DNA of 8,581 nucleotides from F23-B02 sp963632825 (GTDB lineage: Bacteria > Bacillota > Clostridia > Oscillospirales > Oscillospiraceae). Numbering within the stretch: position 1 is the stretch's first letter; each line of letters starts with the position of its first letter. The DNA is taken from the NCBI GenBank assembly GCA_963632825.1, contig CAVGWF010000079.1:1-8581 (forward strand), read 5' to 3'. Shown here piece after piece: positions 1 to 7,244 of this stretch. The notes beneath the pieces are model-generated. The model saw only the letters and a list, made by a program, of their open reading frames with translations, was not told the origin of the DNA and ran no database searches. The position numbers and the translations under genes are program-made.

Positions 1-3000
1 GCTGACGGTAGACCTTCTGTACCTCCTGAATGATATAGGTACGCACGCCGGGACGACCGTACTTATCATCGTCTATGCCGCGGATGCGCAGAACATCATG
101 CGGGCTGAGCGCACCGCTGGTGAGCTCCTGACCCTTGTCGACATGGTCGCCGTTCTTGACGAGTATACCCGCCGAGTGAGGCACGGTATAGACCTTGGTC
201 TCGCCCTCCTCCTCGCTGATAACGCTTATCGCAAACAGAGCGCCCTTCTTGGTCTCCTCGATAGAAACATTGCCGGATATCTCGGACAGGACAGCCATCT
301 TCTTGGGCTTGCGTGCCTCAAACAGCTCCTCGACACGGGGAAGACCCTGCGTGATATCGTCGCCTGCAACACCACCGGTGTGGAAGGTACGCATAGTAAG
401 CTGAGTGCCGGGCTCGCCGATGGACTGTGCCGCTATAACGCCGACCGCCTCGCCCGCGCTTACCGGCTGACCGATGGCAAGGTTTATACCATAGCACTTT
501 GCGCACACACCGGTGCGTGCCTCACAGGACAGAACGCTGCGGATGAGAACGCGCTCGATGCCATGTGCCTCGAGAACATCGGCATCGGCGGGCATGAGCA
601 TATGGTCGGTATCAAACAGCACCTCGCCGGTCTGCGGATCGCAGATGGGAACGGCGGGGAATCTGCCGTGAATGCTGATGCCGAACGACTGAACGAGCTG
701 TCCCTTCTCGTACACGGCCGATGCCCATACGCCGTCGTGAGTGCCGCAGTCGGACTCTCTGATAATAACATCCTGACAGACATCGACCATTCGGCGGGTA
801 AGGTATCCGGAGTCGGCGGTACGAAGTGCAGTATCGGCAAGGCCCTTACGCGCACCTCGGGAGGAGATGAAGTACTCCAGAACGCTCAGACCTTCACGGA
901 AGTTTGCCTTGATCGGGATCTCGATGGTCTTACCGGAGGTGTTGGCCATAAGGCCGCGCATACCGGCAAGCTGACGGATCTGGTTCATGGAGCCACGGGC
1001 GCCGGAGTTTGCCATCATGTAGATGGGGTTGTAGGTGTCGAGACAGTTCTGCAGCGCGCTGGTGACATCCTTAGTTGTCTTTTCCCACTCGGAGACGACA
1101 AGGCGATAGCGCTCGTCATCGGTGATAAAGCCGCGCTTGAACTGACGCTCAATGGCGACGACCTTGCTCTCGGTCTCGCTTATCAGGGTCTTCTTCGCCT
1201 CGGGGACGGTCATATCGGCGATGGAGATCGTGATAGCGCCCTTGGTCGAATACTTATAGCCCATTGCCTTGATGCCGTCGAGCACCTCGGCGGAAATGGT
1301 GAAATCATGCTTTTTGATGCAGCGGTCGATGATGTCGCCGAGCTGCTTTTTACCGACCTGGAAGCCGATCTCGTGATCAAATGCATGCTCGGGATCGGTG
1401 CGGTCGACATATCCGAGATCCTGCGGGATCTTTTCATTGAAGATGATCCTGCCGACGGTGCTCTCGATGAGCTTGCTCTTTTCAACGCCGTCAAAGGTCT
1501 TGGTAACGCGGACGAGGATGGGAGCGTGCAGTCCGACATTGCCCTGACTGTACGCCATGACCGCCTCGTTGGGGTCGCGGTATATCAGCAGCGGCTTATA
1601 GGCGGGAGCCTTGCCGCCCGCGGCGACAGCCTTCTCCTCTGCCGCGAGGAAATCGTCTGCATCGACGATTTCTTCTTTCGGAAGCTCGGTATCGCCCGGA
1701 TCCGTCACGAATACATTCTCAGCGCCCTTCTCTGCCTTGCCCATGCGCTTCATGGTAAGATAGTAGGAGCCGAGGATCATATCCTGAGTAGGAACGGTGA
1801 CGGGGTGTCCGTCCTGAGGACGCAGGAGGTTATTCGCCGAAAGCATGAGTATTCTCGCCTCAGCCTGAGCCTCTGCCGACAGGGGAACATGGATAGCCAT
1901 CTGGTCGCCGTCGAAGTCGGCGTTATATGCGGTACATACGAGCGGATGGAGCTTGAGCGCCCTGCCCTCTACGAGGATAGGCTCAAACGCCTGAATGCCG
2001 AGGCGGTGCAGCGTAGGCGCACGGTTCAGGAGCACCGGATGCTCCTTGATGACGACCTCAAGCGCGTCCCATACCTCGGTACGCTGCTTATCGACCATCT
2101 TTTTCGCGGATTTGATGTTATTCGCAATGCCGTCCTCAACGAGCTTTTTCATGACGAATGGGCGGAACAGCTCTATAGCCATTTCCTTGGGAACGCCGCA
2201 CTGGTAGATCTTGAGGTCAGGACCTACGACGATAACGCTTCGGCCGGAGTAGTCAACGCGCTTGCCCAGAAGGTTCTGGCGGAAGCGTCCCTGCTTGCCC
2301 TTGAGCATATCCGACAGCGACTTGAGCGCACGGGAGTTTGCGCCGGTGACGGCTCTTCCGCGGCGGCCATTGTCGATAAGTGCGTCAACGGCTTCCTGAA
2401 GCATACGCTTCTCGTTGCGCACGATGATATCGGGCGCGTTGAGCTGGATAAGCCTCTTCAGACGGTTATTGCGGTTTATAACGCGGCGGTACAGGTCGTT
2501 GAGGTCGCTCGTTGCAAAGCGGCCGCCGTCGAGCTGGACCATGGGGCGGATCTCGGGCGGGATGACCGGCAGAATGTCGATTATCATCCACTCGGGCTTA
2601 TTGCCGCTCTGACGGAATGCCTCGACGACCTCAAGGCGCTTTACGAGCTTTGCCTTCTTCTGACCGGAGGCGTTTGCAAGCTCTTCCTTGAGTTGGGCGG
2701 AGAGCTGCTCACAGTCGATCTGCTGAAGGAGCTTCTTTATCGCCTCGGCACCCATGCCGGCGTCGAAATCGTCCTCGTACTTCTCGCGCATATCGCGGTA
2801 CTCTTTCTCGGTGAGTATCTGGCACTTCTCCAGCGGAGTGAAGCCGGGATCGGTCACTATATAATTTGCAAAGTACAAAACCTTTTCGAGCACTCTCGGA
2901 GTGAGGTCGAGAAGCAGTCCCATACGGCTGGGTATGCCCTTGAAGTACCAGATATGCGATACGGGGGCGGCAAGCTCTATGTGACCCATGCGCTCACGGC

Positions 3001-3259
3001 GCACCTTGCTTTTTGTTACCTCAACGCCGCAGCGGTCGCAGACCTTGCCCTTGTAGCTGATCTTCTTGTACTTGCCGCAGTGGCACTCCCAGTCCTTGGT
3101 CGGTCCGAATATTCTTTCGCAGAAAAGGCCGTCGCGCTCGGGCTTGAGGGTGCGGTAGTTGATGGTCTCGGGCTTGGTCACTTCGCCGGAGGACCACGAA
3201 AGGATCATTTCAGGGGAGGCAATGCCTATTTTTATGGCGTCAAACGGTGTAAAGCTCAT
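1..3259 (-). CDS. rpoC: DNA-directed RNA polymerase subunit beta-prime, 3' end cut by window edge
   Basis: Beta-prime is one half of the RNA polymerase active-site cleft. The gene starts at ATG 3259 (MSFTPFDAIKIGIASPE) and continues past base 1, leaving 1086 complete codons; relatives have about 1200 residues, so roughly the last 100-150 are missing. I read every codon and found no stop or frameshift. Visible parts in order: N-terminal zinc ribbon C59, C61, C74, C77; clamp with the sigma-binding helices at about 238-302 (RPMVQLDGGRFATSDLNDL onward); catalytic loop NADFDGDQM at 446-454 with magnesium-binding D448, D450, D452; bridge helix at about 793-828 (ISSRGARKGLADTALRTADS); second zinc site C838, C912, C919, C922, with the same 74/7/3 spacing as E. 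coli; trigger loop around M956 and H960 (QLTMRTFHTGG), without the large E. coli-type insertion before the window edge. It follows rpoB by 2 bases and is surely co-transcribed and probably translationally coupled. Identity is certain. Confidence 0.98.
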   Translation of the reverse strand, partial: MSFTPFDAIKIGIASPEMILSWSSGEVTKPETINYRTLKPERDGLFCERIFGPTKDWECHCGKYKKISYKGKVCDRCGVEVTKSKVRRERMGHIELAAPVSHIWYFKGIPSRMGLLLDLTPRVLEKVLYFANYIVTDPGFTPLEKCQILTEKEYRDMREKYEDDFDAGMGAEAIKKLLQQIDCEQLSAQLKEELANASGQKKAKLVKRLEVVEAFRQSGNKPEWMIIDILPVIPPEIRPMVQLDGGRFATSDLNDLYRRVINRNNRLKRLIQLNAPDIIVRNEKRMLQEAVDALIDNGRRGRAVTGANSRALKSLSDMLKGKQGRFRQNLLGKRVDYSGRSVIVVGPDLKIYQCGVPKEMAIELFRPFVMKKLVEDGIANNIKSAKKMVDKQRTEVWDALEVVIKEHPVLLNRAPTLHRLGIQAFEPILVEGRALKLHPLVCTAYNADFDGDQMAIHVPLSAEAQAEARILMLSANNLLRPQDGHPVTVPTQDMILGSYYLTMKRMGKAEKGAENVFVTDPGDTELPKEEIVDADDFLAAEEKAVAAGGKAPAYKPLLIYRDPNEAVMAYSQGNVGLHAPILVRVTKTFDGVEKSKLIESTVGRIIFNEKIPQDLGYVDRTDPEHAFDHEIGFQVGKKQLGDIIDRCIKKHDFTISAEVLDGIKAMGYKYSTKGAITISIADMTVPEAKKTLISETESKVVAIERQFKRGFITDDERYRLVVSEWEKTTKDVTSALQNCLDTYNPIYMMANSGARGSMNQIRQLAGMRGLMANTSGKTIEIPIKANFREGLSVLEYFISSRGARKGLADTALRTADSGYLTRRMVDVCQDVIIRESDCGTHDGVWASAVYEKGQLVQSFGISIHGRFPAVPICDPQTGEVLFDTDHMLMPADADVLEAHGIERVLIRSVLSCEARTGVCAKCYGINLAIGQPVSAGEAVGVIAAQSIGEPGTQLTMRTFHTGGVAGDDITQGLPRVEELFEARKPKKMAVLSEISGNVSIEETKKGALFAISVISEEEGETKVYTVPHSAGILVKNGDHVDKGQELTSGALSPHDVLRIRGIDDDKYGRPGVRTYIIQEVQKVYRQ

Positions 3260-3261
3260 TA

Positions 3262-6200
3262 TTATTCATCCTCCTCACTGTAATCATCATCCGACAGGAA
3301 GCCGAAATCATCGTCATCGGACTCGGGAATATCCTCAATGGAATAGCCCTCGGCCTCGATGTCATCGTCATCGGACATTGTGTCATACATTTCATCCTTC
3401 ATTTTAGGGATGAATTCATCCTCGTCATCATCCTTGAGCTCAATCTCCTGACCGTCCTTATCCAGAACGCGGATATCAAGGCACAGCGACTGCAGCTCCT
3501 TGACAAGGACCTTGAACGACTCGGGAACACCGGGCTGCGGGATGTTGTTGCCCTTAACGATGCTCTCATAGGTGCGCACACGACCGGTGACATCGTCGGA
3601 CTTGACGGTGAGTATCTCCTGCAGAGTATAGGCGGCACCATATGCCTCAAGAGCCCAGACCTCCATTTCGCCGAAGCGCTGTCCGCCGAACTGCGCCTTG
3701 CCGCCGAGCGGCTGCTGAGTAACAAGGCTGTAGGGTCCCGTGCTGCGGGCATGGATCTTATCATCGACCAGATGGTGGAGCTTCAGGAAGTATACCCAGC
3801 CGACGGTGACATCGTTGTCAAACTTTTCGCCGGTGCGTCCGTCATACAGGACGCTCTTGCCGTCCTCACGCAGACCTGCCTGACGCAGGGTCTCGCGGAT
3901 GGTTACCTCGTTTGCGCCGTTGAAGATAGGCGTTGCTACCTTCCAGCCCAAGGCCTGAGCGGCATAGCCGAGGTGAACCTCGAGCACCTGACCGATATTC
4001 ATACGGGACGGAACGCCCAGAGGATTAAGAACTATATCAAGCGGGGTGCCGTCGGGCAGATACGGCATATCCTCGCGCGGGAGAATGCGGGAGACAACGC
4101 CCTTATTGCCGTGGCGTCCAGCCATCTTATCGCCGACGGAGATCTTACGCTTCTGGGCGATATAAACGCGCACGACCTGATTTACGCCGGGGCTCATCTC
4201 GTCGCCGTTTTCACGGGTAAATACCTTTACATCGACAATTATGCCGCTCTCGCCGTGAGGCACCTTGAGCGAGGTATCGCGCACCTCTCTCGCCTTCTCG
4301 CCGAATATGGCGCGCAGCAGCCTCTCCTCTGCGGTGAGGTCGGTTTCGCCCTTCGGCGTGACCTTGCCGACGAGTATATCGCCTGCACGGACCTCGGCGC
4401 CTACGGTGATTATGCCGCGCTCGTCGAGGTACTTGAGAGCATCGTCGCCGACGCCGGGTATGTCGCGGGTTATCTCCTCGGGTCCGAGCTTGGTATCGCG
4501 TGCGTCGCACTCGTATTCCTCAACATGGATGGAGGTGAAAACATCCTCCATGACAAGGCGCTCGTTGATGAGGATGGCGTCCTCGTAGTTATAGCCTTCC
4601 CATGTCATAAAGCCGACGAGCACATTCTTGCCGAGAGATATCTCGCCCTGACTGGTGCTCGGACCGTCGGCAATGACATCGCCCTCGTGCACGCGCTCGC
4701 CGAGGGACACGATGGGTCTCTGGTTTACGCAGGTACCCTGGTTGGAACGGGCAAACTTTATGAGCTTGTAGTCCTTGATATCGCCGCTGTCATACTTGAC
4801 GGTGACATTCTGCGCATCGGAGCGGACGACCTCGCCGTCGCCCTCAGCAAGGACGACAACGCCGGAGTCCACGGCACACTTGTGCTCTATGCCGGTGGCG
4901 ACGATAGGAGCCTGCGTTACCATGAGCGGAACTGCCTGACGCTGCATGTTCGCGCCCATCAGAGCACGGTTTGCGTCGTCATTTTCAAGGAACGGTATCA
5001 TCGCGGTAGCGATGGAGACCATCATGCGGGGGCTGATGTCGATATAATCGACTCTCTCGCGGTCAACCTCGATTATCTCATCGCGGTGACGGCAGGTTAT
5101 ACGGCTGTTGATGAGACAGCCGTTTTCGTCACGCGGCTCGGTGGCAGGCGCGACAATGTAATTATCCTCCATGTCGGCGGTCAGGTAATCCACCTGATCG
5201 GTGACGCGGCAGGTGCCCTTCTCGACCTTCTGGAACGGTGCGACAAGGAACCCGTACTCGTTGGCTCTTGCGTAGGAGGCAAGGTAAGATATAAGTCCGA
5301 TGTTAGGACCCTCCGGAGTCTCTATCGGGCAGAGGCGTCCATAGTGGCTGTAGTGAACATCGCGGACATCGAACGACGCTCTCTCACGGCTCAGACCGCC
5401 GGGTCCGAGTGCCGACATACGGCGCTTATGAGTGAGCTCGGACAGCGGGTTCGTCTGATCCATGAACTGCGACAGCGGGCTCGAACCGAAAAATTCCTTT
5501 ATAGCCGCCGTTACGGGGCGGATATTTATGAGGCTCTGCGGGGTGACGATATCGAGATCCTGAAGCGTCATGCGCTCGCGGATAACGCGCTCCATACGGG
5601 AAAAGCCGATGCGGAACTGGTTTTGAAGAAGCTCGCCGACACAGCGCACGCGGCGGTTGCCGAGGTGGTCAATGTCATCCTTCTCACCGATGCCGTATGC
5701 AAGGCAGTTGAGGTAGTTTACGGATGCAAACATATCGTCAACAACGATATGCTTCGGAATAAGGACATCTATATTCTCAAGGATCGCTTCCTTGAGCGCA
5801 TCGCCGGAATACTGCTCCATGAGGCTCTTGAGAACGATGCCGCGCACCTTCTCCTTGATTCCGAGCTCCTCGGGATCTATATCCGTCATGCTCTGAAGCG
5901 GCACCATACCGTTTGAAAACACCCTGACGGTCTTGCCGTCAATGTCGAGGTATACCTCGATGACGCCGGCAGCGTCGATCTTATCGGCCATATCGCGGGA
6001 CACGGTCTCCCCCGCATCGGCGATTATCTCACCCGTGGAGGGATCGGCGACGGGCATTGCAAGCTTAAAGCCGTTTATTCTGCCGCGCAGCGCCAGCTTT
6101 TTATTAAACTTATAGCGTCCGACATTGGAAATGTCATAGCGGCGGTGATCGAAGAACAGCCCCTCAAGCAGTGTCTCGGCGCTTTCGACCGTCGGAGGAT

Positions 6201-6987
6201 CGCCGGGGCGCAGCTTGCGGTAGATCTCCATCAGGCACTCGTCGCGGCCGGTGGTGGTGTCCTTGTCAATGGTGGCGTTTATGCGCTCATCATCGCCGAA
6301 GATCTCCTTCAGGCGCTCGTTAGTGACGGCGCCGACGATGGGATCGGGAGTGCACGACAGCCATGTCTCGGGTCTTGTCTCATCATACTTGCCCATTGCC
6401 TTGAGGAACCATGTGATGGGCAGCTTGCGGTTTTTATCTATGCGAACATAGAATGTGTCGTTTGCGTCGGTCTCGTACTCAAGCCATGCGCCGTGATACG
6501 GTATGACCGTTGCGGCATAAAGGCTTGTCATGCTGCGGTCTGTGGTCTTATCGTAATACACGCCCGGGCTGCGGACGATCTGGGAAACGATAACACGCTC
6601 GGCGCCGTTTATTATGAATGTTCCGCCGGCTGTCATGAGCGGGAAGTCGCCCATGAATATTTCCTGCTCCTTGATCTCCTCGGTCTCAAGATTGCGCAGG
6701 CGCACACTGACCTTCAGGGGCGCTGCATATGTTGCATCGCGTGCTTTGCACTCCTCCTCGGTGTACTTGGGCTTCTCGTCCATGGAATAGTCCACGAAGC
6801 TCAGCTCAAGGTTTCCGGAATAGTCGGTAACGGCGTCGGTATCCCTGAACACCTCGCGCAGGCCGGTCTCCAAGAACCATTTGTAGCTCTTCTTCTGGAT
6901 CTCCAGCAGATTGGGCATATCCTGGATCTCTTCATACCGTGCAAAGCTCTTTCTGAGAGTTTTGCCGTAGAGAACATCTTTTGGCAT
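3262..6987 (-). CDS. rpoB: DNA-directed RNA polymerase subunit beta
   Basis: Beta forms the other half of the polymerase cleft and is the rifampicin target. The protein has 1241 residues from ATG 6987 (MPKDVLYGKTLRKSF), near the size I expect for Clostridia. ATG 6987 is chosen because AAGGAG sits 9 bases upstream; an in-frame GTG at 7020 would add 11 unconserved residues and has no comparable site. Visible parts: N-terminal protrusion and lobe (GTFIINGAERVIVSQ begins near 122); rifampicin cluster I at 501-527, with D510, H520 and S525 matching E. coli D516, H526 and S531, but P504 where E. coli has Q510; active-site segment GDKMAGRHGNKG with K954 and K962, equivalent to E. coli K1065 and K1073; C-terminal clamp anchor RFGEMEVWALEAYGA near 1104-1118; then an acidic tail from about 1185 to the end (29 Asp/Glu of 57). 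It is the first gene of its transcription unit, with rpoC next. Identity is certain. Confidence 0.98.
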   Translation of the reverse strand: MPKDVLYGKTLRKSFARYEEIQDMPNLLEIQKKSYKWFLETGLREVFRDTDAVTDYSGNLELSFVDYSMDEKPKYTEEECKARDATYAAPLKVSVRLRNLETEEIKEQEIFMGDFPLMTAGGTFIINGAERVIVSQIVRSPGVYYDKTTDRSMTSLYAATVIPYHGAWLEYETDANDTFYVRIDKNRKLPITWFLKAMGKYDETRPETWLSCTPDPIVGAVTNERLKEIFGDDERINATIDKDTTTGRDECLMEIYRKLRPGDPPTVESAETLLEGLFFDHRRYDISNVGRYKFNKKLALRGRINGFKLAMPVADPSTGEIIADAGETVSRDMADKIDAAGVIEVYLDIDGKTVRVFSNGMVPLQSMTDIDPEELGIKEKVRGIVLKSLMEQYSGDALKEAILENIDVLIPKHIVVDDMFASVNYLNCLAYGIGEKDDIDHLGNRRVRCVGELLQNQFRIGFSRMERVIRERMTLQDLDIVTPQSLINIRPVTAAIKEFFGSSPLSQFMDQTNPLSELTHKRRMSALGPGGLSRERASFDVRDVHYSHYGRLCPIETPEGPNIGLISYLASYARANEYGFLVAPFQKVEKGTCRVTDQVDYLTADMEDNYIVAPATEPRDENGCLINSRITCRHRDEIIEVDRERVDYIDISPRMMVSIATAMIPFLENDDANRALMGANMQRQAVPLMVTQAPIVATGIEHKCAVDSGVVVLAEGDGEVVRSDAQNVTVKYDSGDIKDYKLIKFARSNQGTCVNQRPIVSLGERVHEGDVIADGPSTSQGEISLGKNVLVGFMTWEGYNYEDAILINERLVMEDVFTSIHVEEYECDARDTKLGPEEITRDIPGVGDDALKYLDERGIITVGAEVRAGDILVGKVTPKGETDLTAEERLLRAIFGEKAREVRDTSLKVPHGESGIIVDVKVFTRENGDEMSPGVNQVVRVYIAQKRKISVGDKMAGRHGNKGVVSRILPREDMPYLPDGTPLDIVLNPLGVPSRMNIGQVLEVHLGYAAQALGWKVATPIFNGANEVTIRETLRQAGLREDGKSVLYDGRTGEKFDNDVTVGWVYFLKLHHLVDDKIHARSTGPYSLVTQQPLGGKAQFGGQRFGEMEVWALEAYGAAYTLQEILTVKSDDVTGRVRTYESIVKGNNIPQPGVPESFKVLVKELQSLCLDIRVLDKDGQEIELKDDDEDEFIPKMKDEMYDTMSDDDDIEAEGYSIEDIPESDDDDFGFLSDDDYSEEDE
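3270..3275 (-). promoter_or_regulatory. rpoC ribosome binding site inside rpoB
   Basis: On the minus strand this reads AGGAGG, ten bases before the rpoC ATG at 3259. It lies inside the last codons of rpoB (Glu-Glu-Asp-Glu-stop), so ribosomes ending rpoB stop next to the rpoC start. It supports the chosen rpoC start and suggests coupled translation that keeps the two subunits in balance. Confidence 0.85.
3308..3376. repeat. 15-base direct repeat coding for the acidic RpoB tail
   Basis: The 15-mer TCATCGTCATCGGAC occurs exactly at 3308-3322 and again at 3362-3376. Related GTC/ATC triplet runs flank it at about 3284-3294 and 3418-3431. On the coding strand the repeats encode Ser-Asp-Asp-Asp-Asp blocks in the C-terminal tail of RpoB. 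The copies could come from local duplication or simply from repeated use of Asp codons; the sequence alone cannot decide. Confidence 0.55.
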
Positions 6988-6996
6988 TGGCACACA

Positions 6997-7002
6997 CTCC
7001 TT
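6997..7002 (-). promoter_or_regulatory. rpoB ribosome binding site
   Basis: AAGGAG on the minus strand, nine bases ahead of ATG 6987. It decides the rpoB start in favour of 6987 over the upstream in-frame GTG at 7020, because the protein then begins MPKDVLYGKT with an ideally placed site. Confidence 0.85.
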
Positions 7003-7053
7003 AATCGCGTTTTGAAACACCCGGCGCAGTTGTAGATTTCGCTCCGACCGGTG

Positions 7054-7082
7054 TTGTATTTACGGTTGGTTGATGTTATATT
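7054..7082 (+). promoter_or_regulatory. candidate promoter for the glycosyltransferase gene
   Basis: TTGTAT (three of six to the -35 consensus) and TATATT (five of six to the -10 consensus) are 17 bases apart, and TG one base before the -10 gives an extended -10 element. Transcription would begin near 7089, about 155 bases before ATG 7245. It is the best rightward candidate I see in the gap, but the -35 is weak. Its start lies inside the region transcribed as the rpoB leader, so the two transcripts would overlap if it is real. Confidence 0.3.
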
Positions 7083-7083
7083 G

Positions 7084-7110
7084 TGACTGTAGACAATGGG
7101 GTGTCTGTCA
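7084..7110 (-). promoter_or_regulatory. bulged hairpin in the rpoB 5' leader
   Basis: In the rpoB transcript TGAC and AGACA pair with TGTCT and GTCA around a six-base CCCCAT loop, giving nine base pairs interrupted by a three-base bulge (ACA) on the 3' side. It lies about 20 bases after the predicted transcription start and about 100 bases before the rpoB start codon. It has no U-run after it, so it is not a terminator. It may stabilise the mRNA or be chance; no function is shown. Confidence 0.4.
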
Positions 7111-7137
7111 TTTCACCACAAGATAACATAGCAAGTT

Positions 7138-7167
7138 ATTCTATCATTGTGCTTATGAATATGTCAA
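7138..7167 (-). promoter_or_regulatory. sigma-A type promoter for rpoBC
   Basis: Reading the minus strand, a perfect -35 hexamer TTGACA (7167-7162) and a -10 hexamer TAGAAT (7143-7138, five of six to consensus) are separated by 18 bases. Transcription would start near 7131 and run left into rpoB, leaving a leader of about 140 bases. In many Bacillota rpoB follows rplJ-rplL; here a divergent gene lies upstream instead, so this promoter is probably the main one for rpoBC. Confidence 0.75.
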
Positions 7168-7193
7168 GGATTTTTTGTGAAAATCGGGTTTTT

Positions 7194-7226
7194 CGGCGGT
7201 TGGTATAGCTATCTGCCGGTTTTTTT
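7194..7226 (+). terminator. terminator-like hairpin in front of the glycosyltransferase gene
   Basis: CGGCGG (7194-7199) pairs with CTGCCG (7213-7218), six base pairs with one G-T wobble, across a 13-base loop that contains the palindrome ATAGCTAT. One base later a run of seven T (7220-7226) begins. This looks like a short intrinsic terminator acting on rightward transcription, placed only nine bases before the ribosome binding site of the next gene. It could block antisense or read-through transcription, or act as an attenuator in that gene's leader. The stem is short, so termination strength is uncertain. Confidence 0.45.
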
Positions 7227-7234
7227 CTGTCTTA

Positions 7235-7240
7235 CGGAGG
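7235..7240 (+). promoter_or_regulatory. ribosome binding site of the glycosyltransferase gene
   Basis: CGGAGG, with four bases (AACT) before ATG 7245. The spacing is slightly short but the match is strong, and it fixes the start at 7245. Confidence 0.8.
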
Positions 7241-7244
7241 AACT

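Noticed and set aside
98..3283. Plus-strand open frame of 1061 codons
   Set aside because: It is codon-aligned and antisense to rpoC, whose protein motifs are unmistakable. It exists because rpoC avoids TTA, CTA and TCA. Its product shows no recognisable domain.
3751..5916. Plus-strand open frame of 721 codons
   Set aside because: Antisense shadow of rpoB in the codon-aligned frame, ended by a single rpoB TCA serine codon.
6988..7020. Alternative rpoB start at GTG 7020
   Set aside because: It would add 11 residues not seen in the family, and AAGGAG is correctly spaced for ATG 6987 instead.
6145..7035. Plus-strand open frame of 296 codons
   Set aside because: Antisense shadow of the 5' part of rpoB; its end overlaps the rpoB leader and no ribosome binding site was seen.
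7076..7111. Eleven-codon upstream frame in the rpoB leader (ATG 7111, stop TAA 7078-7076)
   Set aside because: The only purine-rich stretch before it touches the ATG, leaving no room for ribosome binding; the peptide shows no run of regulatory codons.
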